Of a stretch of DNA of 64,000 bases, positions 36,346-50,000 are shown piece by piece. Source of the stretch: Amphiura filiformis (taxonomy: Eukaryota > Echinodermata > Ophiuroidea > Amphilepidida > Amphiuridae); assembly GCF_039555335.1 (NCBI RefSeq), contig NC_092644.1:43076667-43140666 (forward strand). The letters are read 5' to 3'. A program made the position numbers and the translations under genes. Each line of letters opens with the position of its first letter. Positions within the stretch are counted from its first letter, which is position 1. The notes beneath the pieces were generated by a model. That model made no database searches, was not told where the DNA came from, and saw only the letters and a list, made by a program, of their open reading frames with translations.

Positions 36346-36863
36346 TAGTCACGATTATCGCACTTTCAGTTTCCCACGCGTTTGAACGGGAATTGGATTG
36401 CGTACTTTTTCGATGTCTAGTGAGCAAATTTTTTCAATATTTTGAGAAAATGATGTCAAATTTTCTATTCTGTATTGTTTGGTAATAATGTCTTTTGCCA
36501 ATAGTATGTTTAAAGTTGTAATTTTGTGTTTTTGATCGCAAAGATCGGATATTTTCGTTCCCGATTCGAATTCTGAACCCTTCGCAAGGGTGCCGATTTC
36601 AGCAGAACTTTGACGATAATTTTGCCTTTTTGGACACTAAAATGCTTTCGATCTTTAATTTTGTTTCAACCGAGTCTTAAATTAGCAAGCACAATACGAT
36701 TGGTACCACTTTTATATACATTGATGAAATTTTAAAGATTTTTTTTCAAGTTTCTAACCGGCGCAAATCGTTAAGTGTGTATTTCCCATTGACATCCAAA
36801 ATGGCGTAAGCCAGTCCTCAATATACATAGGTACGGCGTATATAGGACTGGCAAGCGAGTCTA
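36346..36863. mobile_element. TAGTC element copy 1, perfect 8-bp TSD, 3'-terminal hairpin
   Basis: GCTCAACC at 36338-36345 and 36864-36871 is a perfect 8-bp duplication. The 518 bp element starts TAGTC and ends GAGTCTA (5-bp imperfect TIR). Near the right end GCCAGTCCT and ATATAC pair with GTATAT and AGGACTGGC around the loop ATAGGTACGGC (36810-36853). Nearly the same sequence as 49029-49539 apart from this stem. It has no coding frame. Confidence 0.88.
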
Positions 36864-36871
36864 GCTCAACC

Positions 36872-38003
36872 CGGGAGCTCAACTGATCGTACTTTTCCTA
36901 CATTCGACCTTGCATAATTTTTGAGTTGACACAGTCATGAAAATAACTATAAATACTTGACAGACCATTAGTAGCCCAGTTCTGAACCTTTACATTGATC
37001 ATTCATAACAATAGGTATCTGATGGATCAGTGAAGATAAGAAGGGATTATAATATATCCGTAACCTTGATATTTAGTACATCTCGAGGAAAAAGTGCAAT
37101 GGATATGTTTTCATTTTATGTTTCAAATATCCCGCGCATGAAAATTGAGTATTTAACCCAAAATGGAAAATGGAACAATTTATTGGAAATCTGTTTTAAC
37201 AGATTTTTTTGACATCTTTTTCTGCACTGTATTATTATATACCTAAATTAAGAAATTGATTTTTACACATTTTGGGGCAAAAAAGGAAAAAATAAGCAAA
37301 AATATCAAAATCTAGTTTAACAGCTTCATTCATCAAGTCATAACAAACGGCCTACATGCTTAATTTCTAATAAGATATTGAAATTGTGAAAAATATAGGT
37401 ATTTATTGATTTTCATGTTTTTTCTTGCAAATATGCTAATAATATGCAAATTATGAAATTGCAAAATAAAGTTTCTACATAGCATACATCTTTCAAGTGT
37501 GATGTTCAAAATGACCGGGAAAATGACAGACATCAAAAAGAGATTCGATGAAATGTAAAGGTGTAGTAACAATTTTGGCATGGGTGGACTGTCTGGTTAG
37601 GAAAAGTACGGTAAGTTGAGCTGTACAATGAATCTTCTTCATCACCGATACTGACATTCGTGGAAACGTAATAAAGATAACATCATGTCGAGGTTAGAAG
37701 GTTAAGAACTTCCTGCCAAGCAACCGTGCTCCAAGTCTGACGAAGCGATTCAGAGCCTAGCAATACGTCAAACCGCATCTGCGGGTCATCCCAAGTGTTA
37801 AGGTCGAATCGTGGTTGGCAAGCAAAAAATCTACAATTACAATGATTCATATACACATAAAAATTGACAGAGTTTGCATTTATTTTATTGCACATGGATA
37901 AGTCATGTTCTGCAATTGTTTATAGCTTGATCTGTTTTGAACGCCTTCGCGACATCGGACCGTGAAAACTACCTGCTCAGTTCTGCCAAGTTCCTACGCT
38001 AAA
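36872..38003. other. Upstream region of the sushi-protease gene
   Basis: Nothing firmly recognised. A minus-strand frame at 37683-37895 (45 residues after a possible acceptor, ending NLLTST) has a coding-like look but no identified family. TTTATA at about 37918 is a possible TATA element for the 38004 start. Confidence 0.3.
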
Positions 38004-38082
38004 ATGCTGCTTTGTCTCCGAATAGTTTATGTTCTTTATTTGCTTGTCACTTCATGGACCATTATTATCGCACTGTACGTTC
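38004..38082 (+). CDS. Candidate signal-peptide exon of the sushi protease
   Basis: ATG at 38004 opens 26 codons of a strongly hydrophobic peptide (MLLCLRIVYVLYLLVTSW then TIIIALYV) followed by a good donor GTAAGT. The exon leaves in phase 1, the phase needed by the first sushi exon at 48569; the split codon becomes CCT (Pro). A TTTATA stretch lies about 80 bp upstream of the ATG. The link across 10.5 kb is inferred from phase and content only, and the peptide could be a signal anchor. Confidence 0.5.
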
Positions 38083-41000
38083 GTAAGTACTACTTTTAAA
38101 CATATTAAAGCTAACATCAAACTGATATGTAGTGTTTGCATCAATATGTATTTTGACACTATACGGTATCTACATATACGCCTAACTCTAACTTTAATGT
38201 TTTTAATCATGTTATATTGTTTAGTATGCATCCACCAGACCCTACAAAGGTATAGGCCTTCACTACATGGCCCCGGTACATGGCTACAAAATGATGGAAA
38301 GTCCAGATATTTGATATACATATTAATTATTATGCGATATGGAAACGGAAATGTTAAAAAACATTAGTTTTCTCCTCCCCACCCCTACCCTCTCCCCTTA
38401 AACATTGTTTAATCCGGCAGCACTACTGATAGGAATCGAACTTTTCGCTGCTCATATAGGAACATAATTATGTCATACCATAGACTCTGAATTCAGAGTC
38501 TATGGTCATACACAACAACACTCTGGAAAACACTACACCCCCCCCAGACTATGTGTCACCTATTTTCATGTTTTATATTTTAGGCCTATGAAGGAAACAG
38601 CTGTTTAAAAAAAAATCAAGTATACAAACAGTGTGACTGTCGCAATTGAAGAAGGAATATTCACAAAGCGACATCATCACGGTTAACTGACATAAGGAAC
38701 CGAAACTTGTTTCCTCATAAAAACGCTCCAACTGAAAGAAAACATCCTTTCTTTTTCTTTTAATTGAATTAGAAAACGAATTTATATCCAAGAAACCATA
38801 TCTGTTTAAAACGTGACTTCAAATGGTTTCTAACAAAGCTATAAACAAGTCTGTAATTGTATAGGACAATTTTTGAACAGATTATAACCAACTTACTTGA
38901 TTGGGGTAAATTATTTTGTTCCCAAAGTCAGTACACAATATTGCACCCCAGTAAAATAGTGATTACTTTTTGTCATACAGTAGGCCTACATCAGTCATCA
39001 TGTTGGCCCATTTTGGATGTTTGCCCCGGGGGAGGAACTCGAATATGAAAGTGACGTACCTGTGCCCACCAGCGTACGAAACTAGGGGTCTATCAGTGTA
39101 GAAATTTTCAGAAAAAAGCCTGTGTTGGCAATGTCCAAAATGGGGTGATTTTGTATGGGAGCGCCCAAAATTTCACATCATTAACAATCAAAAATAGCTT
39201 TTTACCCAATTTTACAGTACAAATTAGACAAAACTCATTTATGTTTTTCAAAATGCGAGCGAAGCGCGCCGAAATTTCAATTTTTAGGACTAATTGTTCA
39301 AAAAAGGGGGTCATTCAGTGTAGGCTACTGAAAAACGGGGTCATTGAGTGTATAGGATTTGACAAAAATAACGGGTCTTTTCATGGGCACATAAGGTATG
39401 TACATATATTCCCGGGTTTTTCGTTATTTCTTGTAAACTAAAAGAAAATATACTAAATATACGAAGCACTATACTAAATGTTTTTGAGTGGCAAACTCTG
39501 CAATGTCATTCAAATATTTAAATACAAAATAGACAAGAATAGACAAAGGTATCAAATAGTGGAACGGGTACACGGTCATAATGTGTCAACCAATTTACAC
39601 TGATATAATTGTTTTAAGTTTACACTAACGCTTTAAATGATTAAAGTTGTTAGGCAAATGTTAATCTTAATTACCATGGTCATCACTATTATGTAATAAT
39701 TGTTTACAACGGTCAACAAGCTATTAGTCAATTTCCGTGGTGGCCTTAGGCCTAATACCCATACCCACACATAAATAAGTTAGTAAAAAGCTGGTAAACA
39801 AACGTGTTTATACATCTAAATCTTCTTTTTTTTGTAGGGCTGAATGTATGATATTGAAAAATCTGTTTTTACGATCAAATATTATGTCAGTGACAGCTTG
39901 GAGCACAGTGGATTGAAGTTTAGAAAAACAGCTGATTATTCCAAAACACTGTCAGACAGCATGTATATAGACCTATATAGGTCATTTATATACAGGATGT
40001 CGTTGTCGCTGAAACTTTTGAGAACTGTATCGTCGGAAACTTCGGGGGGGGGGCAAAATGTATATCAACAAGGGTTTTTTCAGCATTAGAGGTGGTACAC
40101 CCCTCCCTCTCCCCCTCCCATTACACCCACAGCCTCGAGCTGTGGCCCTGTTGGCGACCAAAAAGGTCCAGTTACATTTTCCATAATATTCCGCCCTTTT
40201 TTCATGAAAAATTCTTCTTGCAGCCCCTTTTGTCCCGCCCTTTTATCTTTAATAATTCTTCTTGCCACCCCTTCATCTTCTTTTTGCCGTCGCTGCTTTT
40301 ACCCCGGGAGACTCGCGCCCCCAAAGCCCCCCCAAAAAAAAAAAAAACGAGTTCAAACCTTTCCACGTCTTCAAATATCAATCAATGAGTCAATTGTCAA
40401 AATTCAAAAAGCATGTGATAGCTGATTTATTCCTCAAACACATTTAGTTATGGTTGGTTCTGGCATTAAATTTAAGTGTTCGACAATACAATTTTCAGGA
40501 ACATCCCGTATCATTAAACCAGATTGCTGGGAAATTAGCTACAATACCGAGGGTTCAATATCAACATATTCTATTTCTACGCACGAATAAATGTTCAAGT
40601 GATGTGAACATGATGGTAAATGCATAAATGGCACTCTCCCATCCCATACAAAACCTGTCTTCCTGATAATGAAAAATACAACTGGTACATCAATAACATC
40701 ATAATGTAGCTGTACTGTAGGACATTTACCATACTAGTATATTGAAAATGTCATGTTCATCTCAATAAAAATACACAAAGCCAAAAAAGAAACTTATTAT
40801 TTTTCACAAGGTCATATCTCAAAATCCTGTCCATCAAAAGTAACCAAAATTACACACATGATTGCCTCAATACTCTACTCTAAATACTTGTAGATGTAGG
40901 TAACTGTGACATAGTTAAAGTGAAAATACTAATTGCTGTACAATATTTGATAAAATATTGGGAAAATATCTAAAGACCAAATTTGATAGTACTGGTCACC

Positions 41001-44000
41001 TTTGGTGAGAAAAACAAGTTCTTTAAAAAAACATAAGATTTTGGCATCAATAATATTTCTATAAAAGAGAGGTTGACCCAGAGAGCTTATGGGTGGATCT
41101 CAGTTTATCACAATGAAAAGTAAAAGTAAAATGAATAGTAATAATATAGAATGATCTTCATGAAGTTATTAACCTCTTTCATGAAGTTATTAACCTCCTC
41201 AAGGCTTTGAGGACAAAAGAAATGCTATCGTCATTCCTCCCACATTTCTATTTGTTAAAGTAGTGAAATTGGCATTATGGTGTAAATTTGAATCCAACAT
41301 TCAAATTGGTGTTAGTCACACTAGGCCTCGCATTAGAAGATTTAGTTTCAGTCAAGCATATGGCAGATGCAAATTTAAATTTTGGCTTTGATCGATTCAC
41401 CTTTTTATGTAATGATGACCCCGATGATGACCTGTCTTCACCAACAGGTAATAAAATAAATTTTGAAAGAAAATGGCCAAGTGTGCCGGATAAACTAAAC
41501 AAGTCACTTAAAAAATTTAATTGTACCCACTTACAAGCGATTTTAAATTACTAAAGAAGCAACATTTTAATATGATATTGTATCTATTTCATTCAAATAT
41601 AAAGATAGCCATTTGGTACCCCAAATTTGGGTACACCATTTTATCAGGGAAGTGCCACTTCCCTGATTTTATCACTAAAGGACTACAGTTAGACGGACTG
41701 TGGAGTGATGAGTTTATTTTGTTTTCACTTTAGTCAGGAAGACTATTGTGACGTTTTGCCGTACAGGCACTTGTTGGGTACCTCCAAGGGTATACCATTT
41801 CATCAGGGAAGTGCCAATTCCTGATTTATCACTAAGGACTAGGGTCACACGGTGACGTGATGGGTTTTACTTTATCACTTTAGTGAGGACGACTATTGTG
41901 ATGTTTTGCTGCACAGGCACCTTTTGGGTACCTCCAATTGGGTATGCCATTTCATCAGGGAAGTGCCACTTCCCTGATTTTATCACTAGGTACTAGGGTC
42001 GCACGAGACCTAATGGTGATGTGATGGGTTTACTCAGGAAGACCTTTGTGATGTTCGCCGCACAGGTATTTTTGGCTACTTTTATGATTTGGCTCTGTAA
42101 GATATAATATTGAATTGTTGATGTTAATTTAATATCATGATAACTTTGAATTAAAGTTAGGATCTTTCTTTTTAGTGAAAAGAAAGTTTAATAGCAATTA
42201 AACTTAATACCTAGAATTTACATTTCATTGAAATAAAGAGTTTGAAGTGATACTGAAATGAATCAGTACCAGATCTTGCATATTTTACAATAATGCAGAT
42301 CTACTTGTTGCATATCTATTGAAAGCATATAATTAAGTTGTAACCCAGGACGGTTGGGTGCAATTTATCACTAGGGTTTCAGAAAAACCTACTGGTGATG
42401 TGATATTGTTATTGCCACAAAGGGCAATGTTTTGGCCACTCTGATGTGTTCTTGAAGAATTGCAAGAGATGCTAATCTAAAACATAATGAGACTTGTTAT
42501 GCAACCAATTTGAAAAGAACTGCCATGCTAAAATTTTAGAAAAGCAACTTACCTGCTAATTAAGATGGAAATTTTGACTGCCGACAACAAAGGCAAAACT
42601 TACTATAATAACATGTTTTAACATATTATACACATGTTATAGGAAATGTCAAACTCGAAACTGTTCTAATTTAAGTGATCATTAAAATTTAAACCATTTT
42701 GGATATATGATCAATGAAATTTAAGAAGTGAAGAACCAAGAAAGTAACAATTAAGCAAGCAGGAAAGCAAATGAATAACAAAATTACACAAAGAATTACT
42801 AAAGTTGTGTGACTAATATTAAACTTGAATGTTGAATGATATTTAACCACCATTTGCCGCTTTCAGTGCATAACATATGGGTGGCTATACTCTAAAGTTA
42901 TTTGGGTGACCAACGGTCTTCCAAAACCATACCGTCTTACGTTAGGCATGAGACAGCAAGATAATGTAAGATAGTAAATGTAAACCTGTATTTTAGCTAG
43001 AGTATCTCGAGCTAATGAGACCCGGGGCATGAGATAACTTTGTACATATTCAGTCACGATACAAAAGACTGTTGTACATAGAACTGTTGAAACTGGATGG
43101 TGAAAAACGACTCCAATTGCTTAAACAACGGAGATGAGACAAATATTTGAACTTATGATGATGATAACTAATTTCAGAACTTTGTCCATGTACATTTATA
43201 CAAATACATAGTACATGTACAGTGAACTGCCTCAGATGCAAAATATAAACAGCCCTGCTGAGATAAAACTAGAAAAAACTTTAACGACACTTACTGCGAG
43301 TTTCTATGGAGGAATGCACATAGTCAAGAACATTTGCTATATGAACATGTATCCAGAATGAACTTGAATTATATTTCCAGCGAAAAGGAAGAGTATATTC
43401 CATGATATAAATATTCCAGTTTGGATAGACTTTGCAAGCAGTGTTTATTTTAACTATATACCAGTATTATTTATATTCCATGCAACATTGCTTTCAATAA
43501 CAAGAAGAATACAAATGATCATCTTTACATCGTCTCAAGGACATGTAACCTGCTTACCACAGAGAACCTATTCTTGAGAGGGCACTCTATTCACGTGGTT
43601 TCTTTTCCAACGCTAAAAGATAACGAATTTTGGTGGTTTGCAAGTGAAAAGTGTCCGCACTTTCGATTGATTACGTAACTGTTATGAATAATTTATTAGG
43701 GTTTTCAATGCAATCGCCTCGACCCATAAGTACATATTATCTGTATTGTTAAAGTACTTGCAATAGCAATCCGGTGAGTTCAATGAACTACGCTATAATA
43801 CTGATGGAGTTTTAATGGCGTTTAATTGCGTTAATCCTCTCCATACACAGATGCACAAATACAATAGATGCAGGTCAACACGTATGACCTCCTATGTGAC
43901 GTGTTATATTTGATGTACAAAAACCTGAATATCATAAAGATCAGTATTCGTTTGTGCATATGGACTGCACATATACGATGCTAAATATTACTCATTATAC

Positions 44001-47000
44001 ATTATGACAAATATTGGTATTATGACAATACGGTATATAAGCTTATATACATTGTATATAAAACGACTAATAGATCCTACTATCATGGCGTCAGGTCAAT
44101 GGTTCATCATATCCCGTGTGTTTCTTAAAATTCATTCATATTTGAGACAACTTGCTGTGCCCAGTTTATAGGTGCAGGTGGCTCCGTGTTTTTGTTTTTT
44201 TTTCATTTCTTTTTAATGAAAGAATTAAGGTTTTCCACTGCACGGGGCCACAAGGGTGATACTAAATTTAATGCTATATTTATAAATTGAATACGTGTTC
44301 CCGATTGGCTCTATAGCGATTTCACAGAAAAGGTATTTCTAGTACGATGCAGCGTCGGACTCTAGCTGAGAGCGTAGCCTAAGTCATTATGGACTGCCAA
44401 GAAAGGCTCTCCATACACAAATGCACAAACACAAAGGAGGGTAGTCTCCTCCATGGCCAGCTTGATTTCGATGGAGCGAAACCAAATTGGCTGCGGAGGA
44501 GACGGGTCATTTTGCCATGCAAATTATTCAGTGTCAGGGCTCTGCTGCTTACTTAACAACTTTTTCTATTTTCTGAGCCTAATCCAAGATAAATGGATAC
44601 TACAAGGCAACCAGAATTACAAGGGATCATCTACAAAATTGTAAATAAACTTTTGCTGTCTACATGTACATTACAGCAGTTTGTCTACAAAACATCAGGC
44701 TGTATGAACACTGGTATATTCAACGCTCATCATGAACTTTTTGTCGATGTGGTTCGCTTTGTCTTCAATCAAGCCGAAGAACTGAAAACTATAATTCTCT
44801 AAAGGAACACCACAAAGAAGAGCATGGATCACGAAGACGAACTTAAATGACGGACAATGAACCAATGAATAAATTCATATTATATAAAGAATGAAGATAC
44901 CACTTCATTTTTCGAAGAGGGGGCATGTGACATAGTTAAAGTGAAAATACTAATTGCTGTACAATATTTGATAAAATATTGGGAAAATATCTAAAGACCA
45001 AATTTGATACATAGTACTGGTCACCTTTGGTGAAAAAAAACAAGTTCTTTAAAAAACATAAGATTTTGGCATCAATAATATTTCTGTAAAAGAGAGGTTG
45101 ACCCAAAGAGCTTATGGGTGGATCTCAGTTTATCACAATGAAAAGTAAAAGTAAAATGAATAGTAATAATATAGAATGATCTTCATTAAGTTATTAACCT
45201 CTTTCATGAAGTTATTAACCTCCTCAAGGCTTTGAGGACAAAAGAAATGCTATCGTCATTCCTCCCACATTTCTTGGTAATGGAAATGTGCCAAAAACGA
45301 AGAAAGACAATAGATGGCAGTGGACCACAATTGTTCCTACTTGACCACTTGCTCATCTTGGAAATCATACATGATGAATATTAATTATTAATATGATTGG
45401 CTATTAAAGGGACACCCTTACTTTTGAGAATCCTCATTGGTTAAAAGTATATTTTGGGGTGACCTATTATTAACATTAGTTCCATATAGTTTTATATCAA
45501 TCCCAAATTAAGTTAGTCTATTGACTCAGAGAGCACCTCACTGAGGTGTTCGAAGAAGATTTTAAAACGCCATCGAAATGTGAAAAGCTTATCTTCAGAA
45601 ATAAAATAGTTATGCTTAGAGATATAAACATCAATAAGTGTACTTGTGTGTTAATGGCCACGCTATTCGTTCGTCACAGTAACCAAGCACAAATGAAGCA
45701 GTTGACCAACTGACACACCAGCAAAATGCACTGATATGGAACTGCTTCCTGGACCACATTCACAGCCCAATAATTGGCACCCAGCAAAAGAAATCTGTGA
45801 GAATCATTGAACAGATGATAATTTTCAAAACGGTGCTGCTTTCTGCTTTTCGCGCAGTTTCTTTAAGAAACAAGTCTTGTTTCACACTATTCCATTTACT
45901 CCTTGGGAATTATCATCTGTGCAAGGACCTTGTTCACATTTTCACAGATATCTTGTGCTGGGTGCCAATTATTGGACTGTGAATGTGGTCCAGGAAGCTG
46001 TTCCATGTCAGTGCATTTTGCTGTTGTGTCAGTTGGACAACTGCTTGGTTACTGACATGTGTTTAGACTTTAGAGTTAAGTATTCAAGTAATCCTGTGTG
46101 TAATTTTGGTTCATTTTGATGGACAGGATTTTAAGATATGGATTTTAAGTTTCGTTTTTGGCTTAGTGTAGTTAGATATGATATAATATTCACCAGTTTT
46201 ACTTTTAATGAATTGGGTCAGTCTGTTCCAAAAGTATTTGATTTTATCACAATCACAATAATAAGTTCACCAAGGATTCCTCAGAATTATTATTTTGTGT
46301 AATCATGGTAATTGGCTCACGGATTCACTTTTCTTGCTGTTTCTTTCTAAAAACCGTTTTCTTTTATTACTTAGTTGATATATAAGTTATTTCAACCATG
46401 GACCCTTTTCCAGGGTCCATGTTTCAACTAAAATCTGTAATTTTGTTTGAAGTTGCTTGAACTGGTTGATAAATCGGGAAAACAAATTTCACAGAAACAC
46501 CGGCAAAATTATGAAGAAAACTGAAAGGTTATGTCCGTCTGTTGAGATCGCGTCCCATTATTTGATACATTTTTGATGAAGAAATCAAAACTCGACCACC
46601 GGTTCCGTCTGGTTTCTATTGTTCTAAACAATGGAAAGCAGACGGAACCGGCGATTGAGTTTTGATTTCATCCCATATGTCCGTAAAAAACCAAATAATA
46701 ATTCAGGATTGACGGATCTCTGAATGACCCATTAGCTCAGAGGTCATTGACGTACAAAACCAGTATTGAAAGAAGATAGTGAGATTTGACAGCTAGCACA
46801 GAATTTGGTTGCCATGACGTAAGAGCTGCTTGTCATGGTCATCTTTCTAATGTTCGAATATTAATATTTCCACAGATTTCGAGTAAAATATTTACCTCAA
46901 ATAATGAGTATTGCGTATAGGCTAACAATTCGATCGGGACGAAAATTGTCTTGTAATTTATGACCATTTTTATTTCACCGAAGACCCCTGCTTTTTCATG

Positions 47001-50000
47001 GTGGAGAGGGTACATTAGATTTTCGGAGCAATCAAGGCACTTTCCTCTGTCGCTTTAAATTATCTTTGTGCAGACCTCTGACAATAAAATAGGCCTATAA
47101 ACATGCTCTAAATGGTATTTATTCCAAAATACGTTAGTCCTAGGTTTGTTCCGAAAGATCGTCGCTCCGAAGAAAGAATAGTTGGACTTCGGAGTTCATC
47201 AAAAACATTGACCATTCGTGTTTCAGATTAGAGAACTCACGTCTCGCAACTGATGACCGGCACTACTAGCCTTGACGACGAGTCATCGAAGAGAGCCCTT
47301 CAAAAATGTGTTTCTAGAAAAGACCCTGAATGTTGACCGTCAGTCGTCAGAACAAAACCAATGGGCAACCTTAATTGTTACTCTTCAATTCAAATTGTCA
47401 TCTGAACTTACAATTTGACTACCTATATATTTTGCTTTAAAAAAATCGGCACTGCCATTTTTTGTACCATTATGTTTACTTGCCTTCGTTACACAGGACG
47501 ACGCTTCTCTTCGCTTTCCTACAAGTCATCTTCCACCCCCATTCCAGTCTACCTTGTGCCTGATGTACAGCATTCTGTATTCATCTCTATACCGTGTTGC
47601 ACAACTCGTACTGGGTCTCCCCAGGACCGTTATCCGGAGGGTCGTTATTCCAAGGGTTATACTCCGAATTTAAAATAAGGCTTGTTATTCCGAAGGTTCA
47701 TTACTCCGAAGGTTAGTTAATTCCGAAGGGTCAATACTTCAAAGGCCCGTTACTCCGAAGGGTCATTACTCCAAATTTCGGCATAATTGTCCTTCGGAGT
47801 AACGATCTCTTCCGTAAATTCGGAGTACTTTGTAGTATTGAGTCTTCATAGTATTGAGCCTTCATATAGTATTGACCCTTCGAATAACGAACCTTCGGAG
47901 TAATAAACCCTCGGAATAACGACCCTTCTGGCAAGCTCTCGGAGAGGAATTAAGGCGAAGTTTGGGTATAAGGGGGGTATACGGACAACATGACAAATCC
48001 ATTTCATCCGACATGGCCTTTGGATGGTCCCCTCATTTCTATCTTTATTATAGACCAAGGCCAAGGATGGATCGAAGACACACTCATCACAATACTGCAA
48101 GCTCACGCTGGTCAAATTTACGCAATGTCAAAGATTCTGCTCCCGGTAGATGGCATTAGGGAGAATAACGGCTCTGTAAATCCTCACTTTGAGTGGCCTT
48201 GAGATGTCTTGGTTCGACCAGATAGTGCGTTTAGACGCAGGCTTTCACCAATTAACTCATTGATAGACTGGACATTTTGAGCTGTTTCGAATATAAGGGC
48301 CGTGAGATTGTATCTCTCATCTTCAAGGTGTACAGTAAGGTTGGATAGGCTTGGCGAGAGGACGTATATTAAACCTGGCAGACTCAACACTGATAAAGCT
48401 TCACCCTGACAAAGCTTCAACCTGATGGCTTCTGCCTAGTTGTGGAGCCCTTGCCGGACCATTAACACATTGTTACATTTTTGTACCTATTTATCAGTAG
48501 ATTTAATGTATATATTGCATATTTTCACATCTTTTTAATTTCAGTATTTATCTGCGATTCTATTTCAGCTTATTGTCCGGACGAAAGAGAACTACCTTAT
48601 GGCTTTGTAAAATACTCAGTAGGCAAAAATTACTACAGTCAGACACAGTTAGTTGATGGAGTAAAGAAAAGATTTAGGTGTTTCAAAGGCTATTCGATAC
48701 GGGGAGTAGACACGGCAGAATGTATCGGAGGAAGTTGGTCGGCACCTGCACCGGATTGTATGCCAGGTAAGGACATTATTAACAACTTCTCACCACTGTG
48801 GTCTCACATACTATTTACTGGTACGGTTGTTTGATATGGTGATTTATTAATTTTTCTAACAAACATTATAATTATAATCATGATAAGGTTCAATTGTAGA
48901 CATGAACACTGCCAACAGATATCACACTAATAATATACACATAATTTTTTAGCTCTATATAACATATACGCTTCTCTCTTTGAATAAGTTCATCAGGACT
49001 GATATAGTTAAATTTAATATGTACAAGTTAGTCGGGATTACGCACTTTCAGTTTCTCGCGCGTTTGAACGGGAATTGGATTGCGTACTTTTTCGATGTCT
49101 AGTGAGCAAATTTCTTCAATATTTTGAGAAAATGATGTCAAATTTTCTATTCTATATTGTTTGGTAATAATGTCTTTTGCCAATAGTATGTTTAAAGTTG
49201 TAATTTTGTGTTTTTGATCGCAAAGATCGGTTATTTTCGTTCCCGATTCGAATTCTGAACCCTTCGCAAGGGTGCCGATTTCGGCAGAACTTTGACGATC
49301 ATTTTGCCTTTATGGACCCTACCATGCATTCGATCCTTAATTTTGTTTCAACCGAGTCTTAAATTAGCAAGCACAATAAGGTTGGTACCACTTTTATATA
49401 CATTGATAAAATTTTAAAGATTTTTTTCAAGTTTCTAACCGGCGCAAATCGTTAAGTGTGTATTTCCCATTGACATCCAAAATGGGAAATACGAGTCTGA
49501 TGGACATAGGAACGGCGTCCATGAGACTCAGCGAGTCTAGTACAAGTCCAGAATTTTACTTACGTTTTAGACGTTTCATCTTCCGTGCGGAAGATTTCAT
49601 CAGTAATGCGCCGATACAGCCGCTGCATCACCTCTGGTCCTCATCCCCAGGATGTGTTGTTGTTTTCAGTAGCTGATCGTATACATGACTCAAAGAATAT
49701 GTTCCTTCATTGCGATTGATAACGTGCCCCCCAAAAAAACAAACAGAAAAAGATAGACGAGGGACAATATAAATTGTTCTACCCAACTGTCATGACTGTT
49801 GAGAACACACCGCGCATCTACTGCACCACAAAAATCCACAAAGAAGGATACTCGGTCAGACCAGGGACCTTGTATGGAGGGACTGGAAACGCCTTCCATC
49901 CATTGTACCATCAGAGAGTTGATATTCTTGAGAGGGCACTCTATTCACGTGGTTTCTTTTCCAACGCTAAAAGATCACGAATTTTGGTGGTTTGCAAATG

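Larger units (their letters stand above)
40905..45678 (+). mobile_element. Decayed LTR retrotransposon with 5-bp TSD
   Basis: GTAAC at 40900-40904 and 45679-45683 is a perfect 5-bp duplication. The repeats start TGTGACATAG and the 3' copy ends TCGTCACA. A polypurine tract GAAGAGGGGG lies just before the 3' LTR at 44926. No reverse transcriptase, protease or integrase frame was found; the inside is replaced by a minisatellite (41617-42074) and a Penelope-like fragment (43569-44545). LTR length and TSD would suit Ty3/gypsy, BEL or copia types; this cannot be decided. Confidence 0.8.
40774..46168. mobile_element. Palindromic TA element (relative of 11563-12103), split by an LTR element
   Basis: TA at 40772-40773 and 46169-46170. 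The left arm 40774-40904 and the right part 45679-46168 match the element at 11563-12103 (CCAAAATTACACACA, GCAAAATGCACTG). Ends are CACAAAGCC and its inverse GGCTTAGTG. The LTR element 40905-45678 lies between. Confidence 0.78.

Noticed and set aside
36346-36863. Helitron (3' hairpin followed by CTAG-type end)
   Set aside because: Hairpin and CTAG end are suggestive, but both copies have perfect 8-bp target duplications, which Helitrons do not make.
37683-37895. Minus-strand frame ending NLLTST, with a possible acceptor
   Set aside because: Looks somewhat coding but matches no family I know, and no partner exon was found; left only as a note.
41288-41554. 88-residue frame within the LTR element, possible gag
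   Set aside because: No zinc knuckle or capsid motif; composition alone does not support a call.
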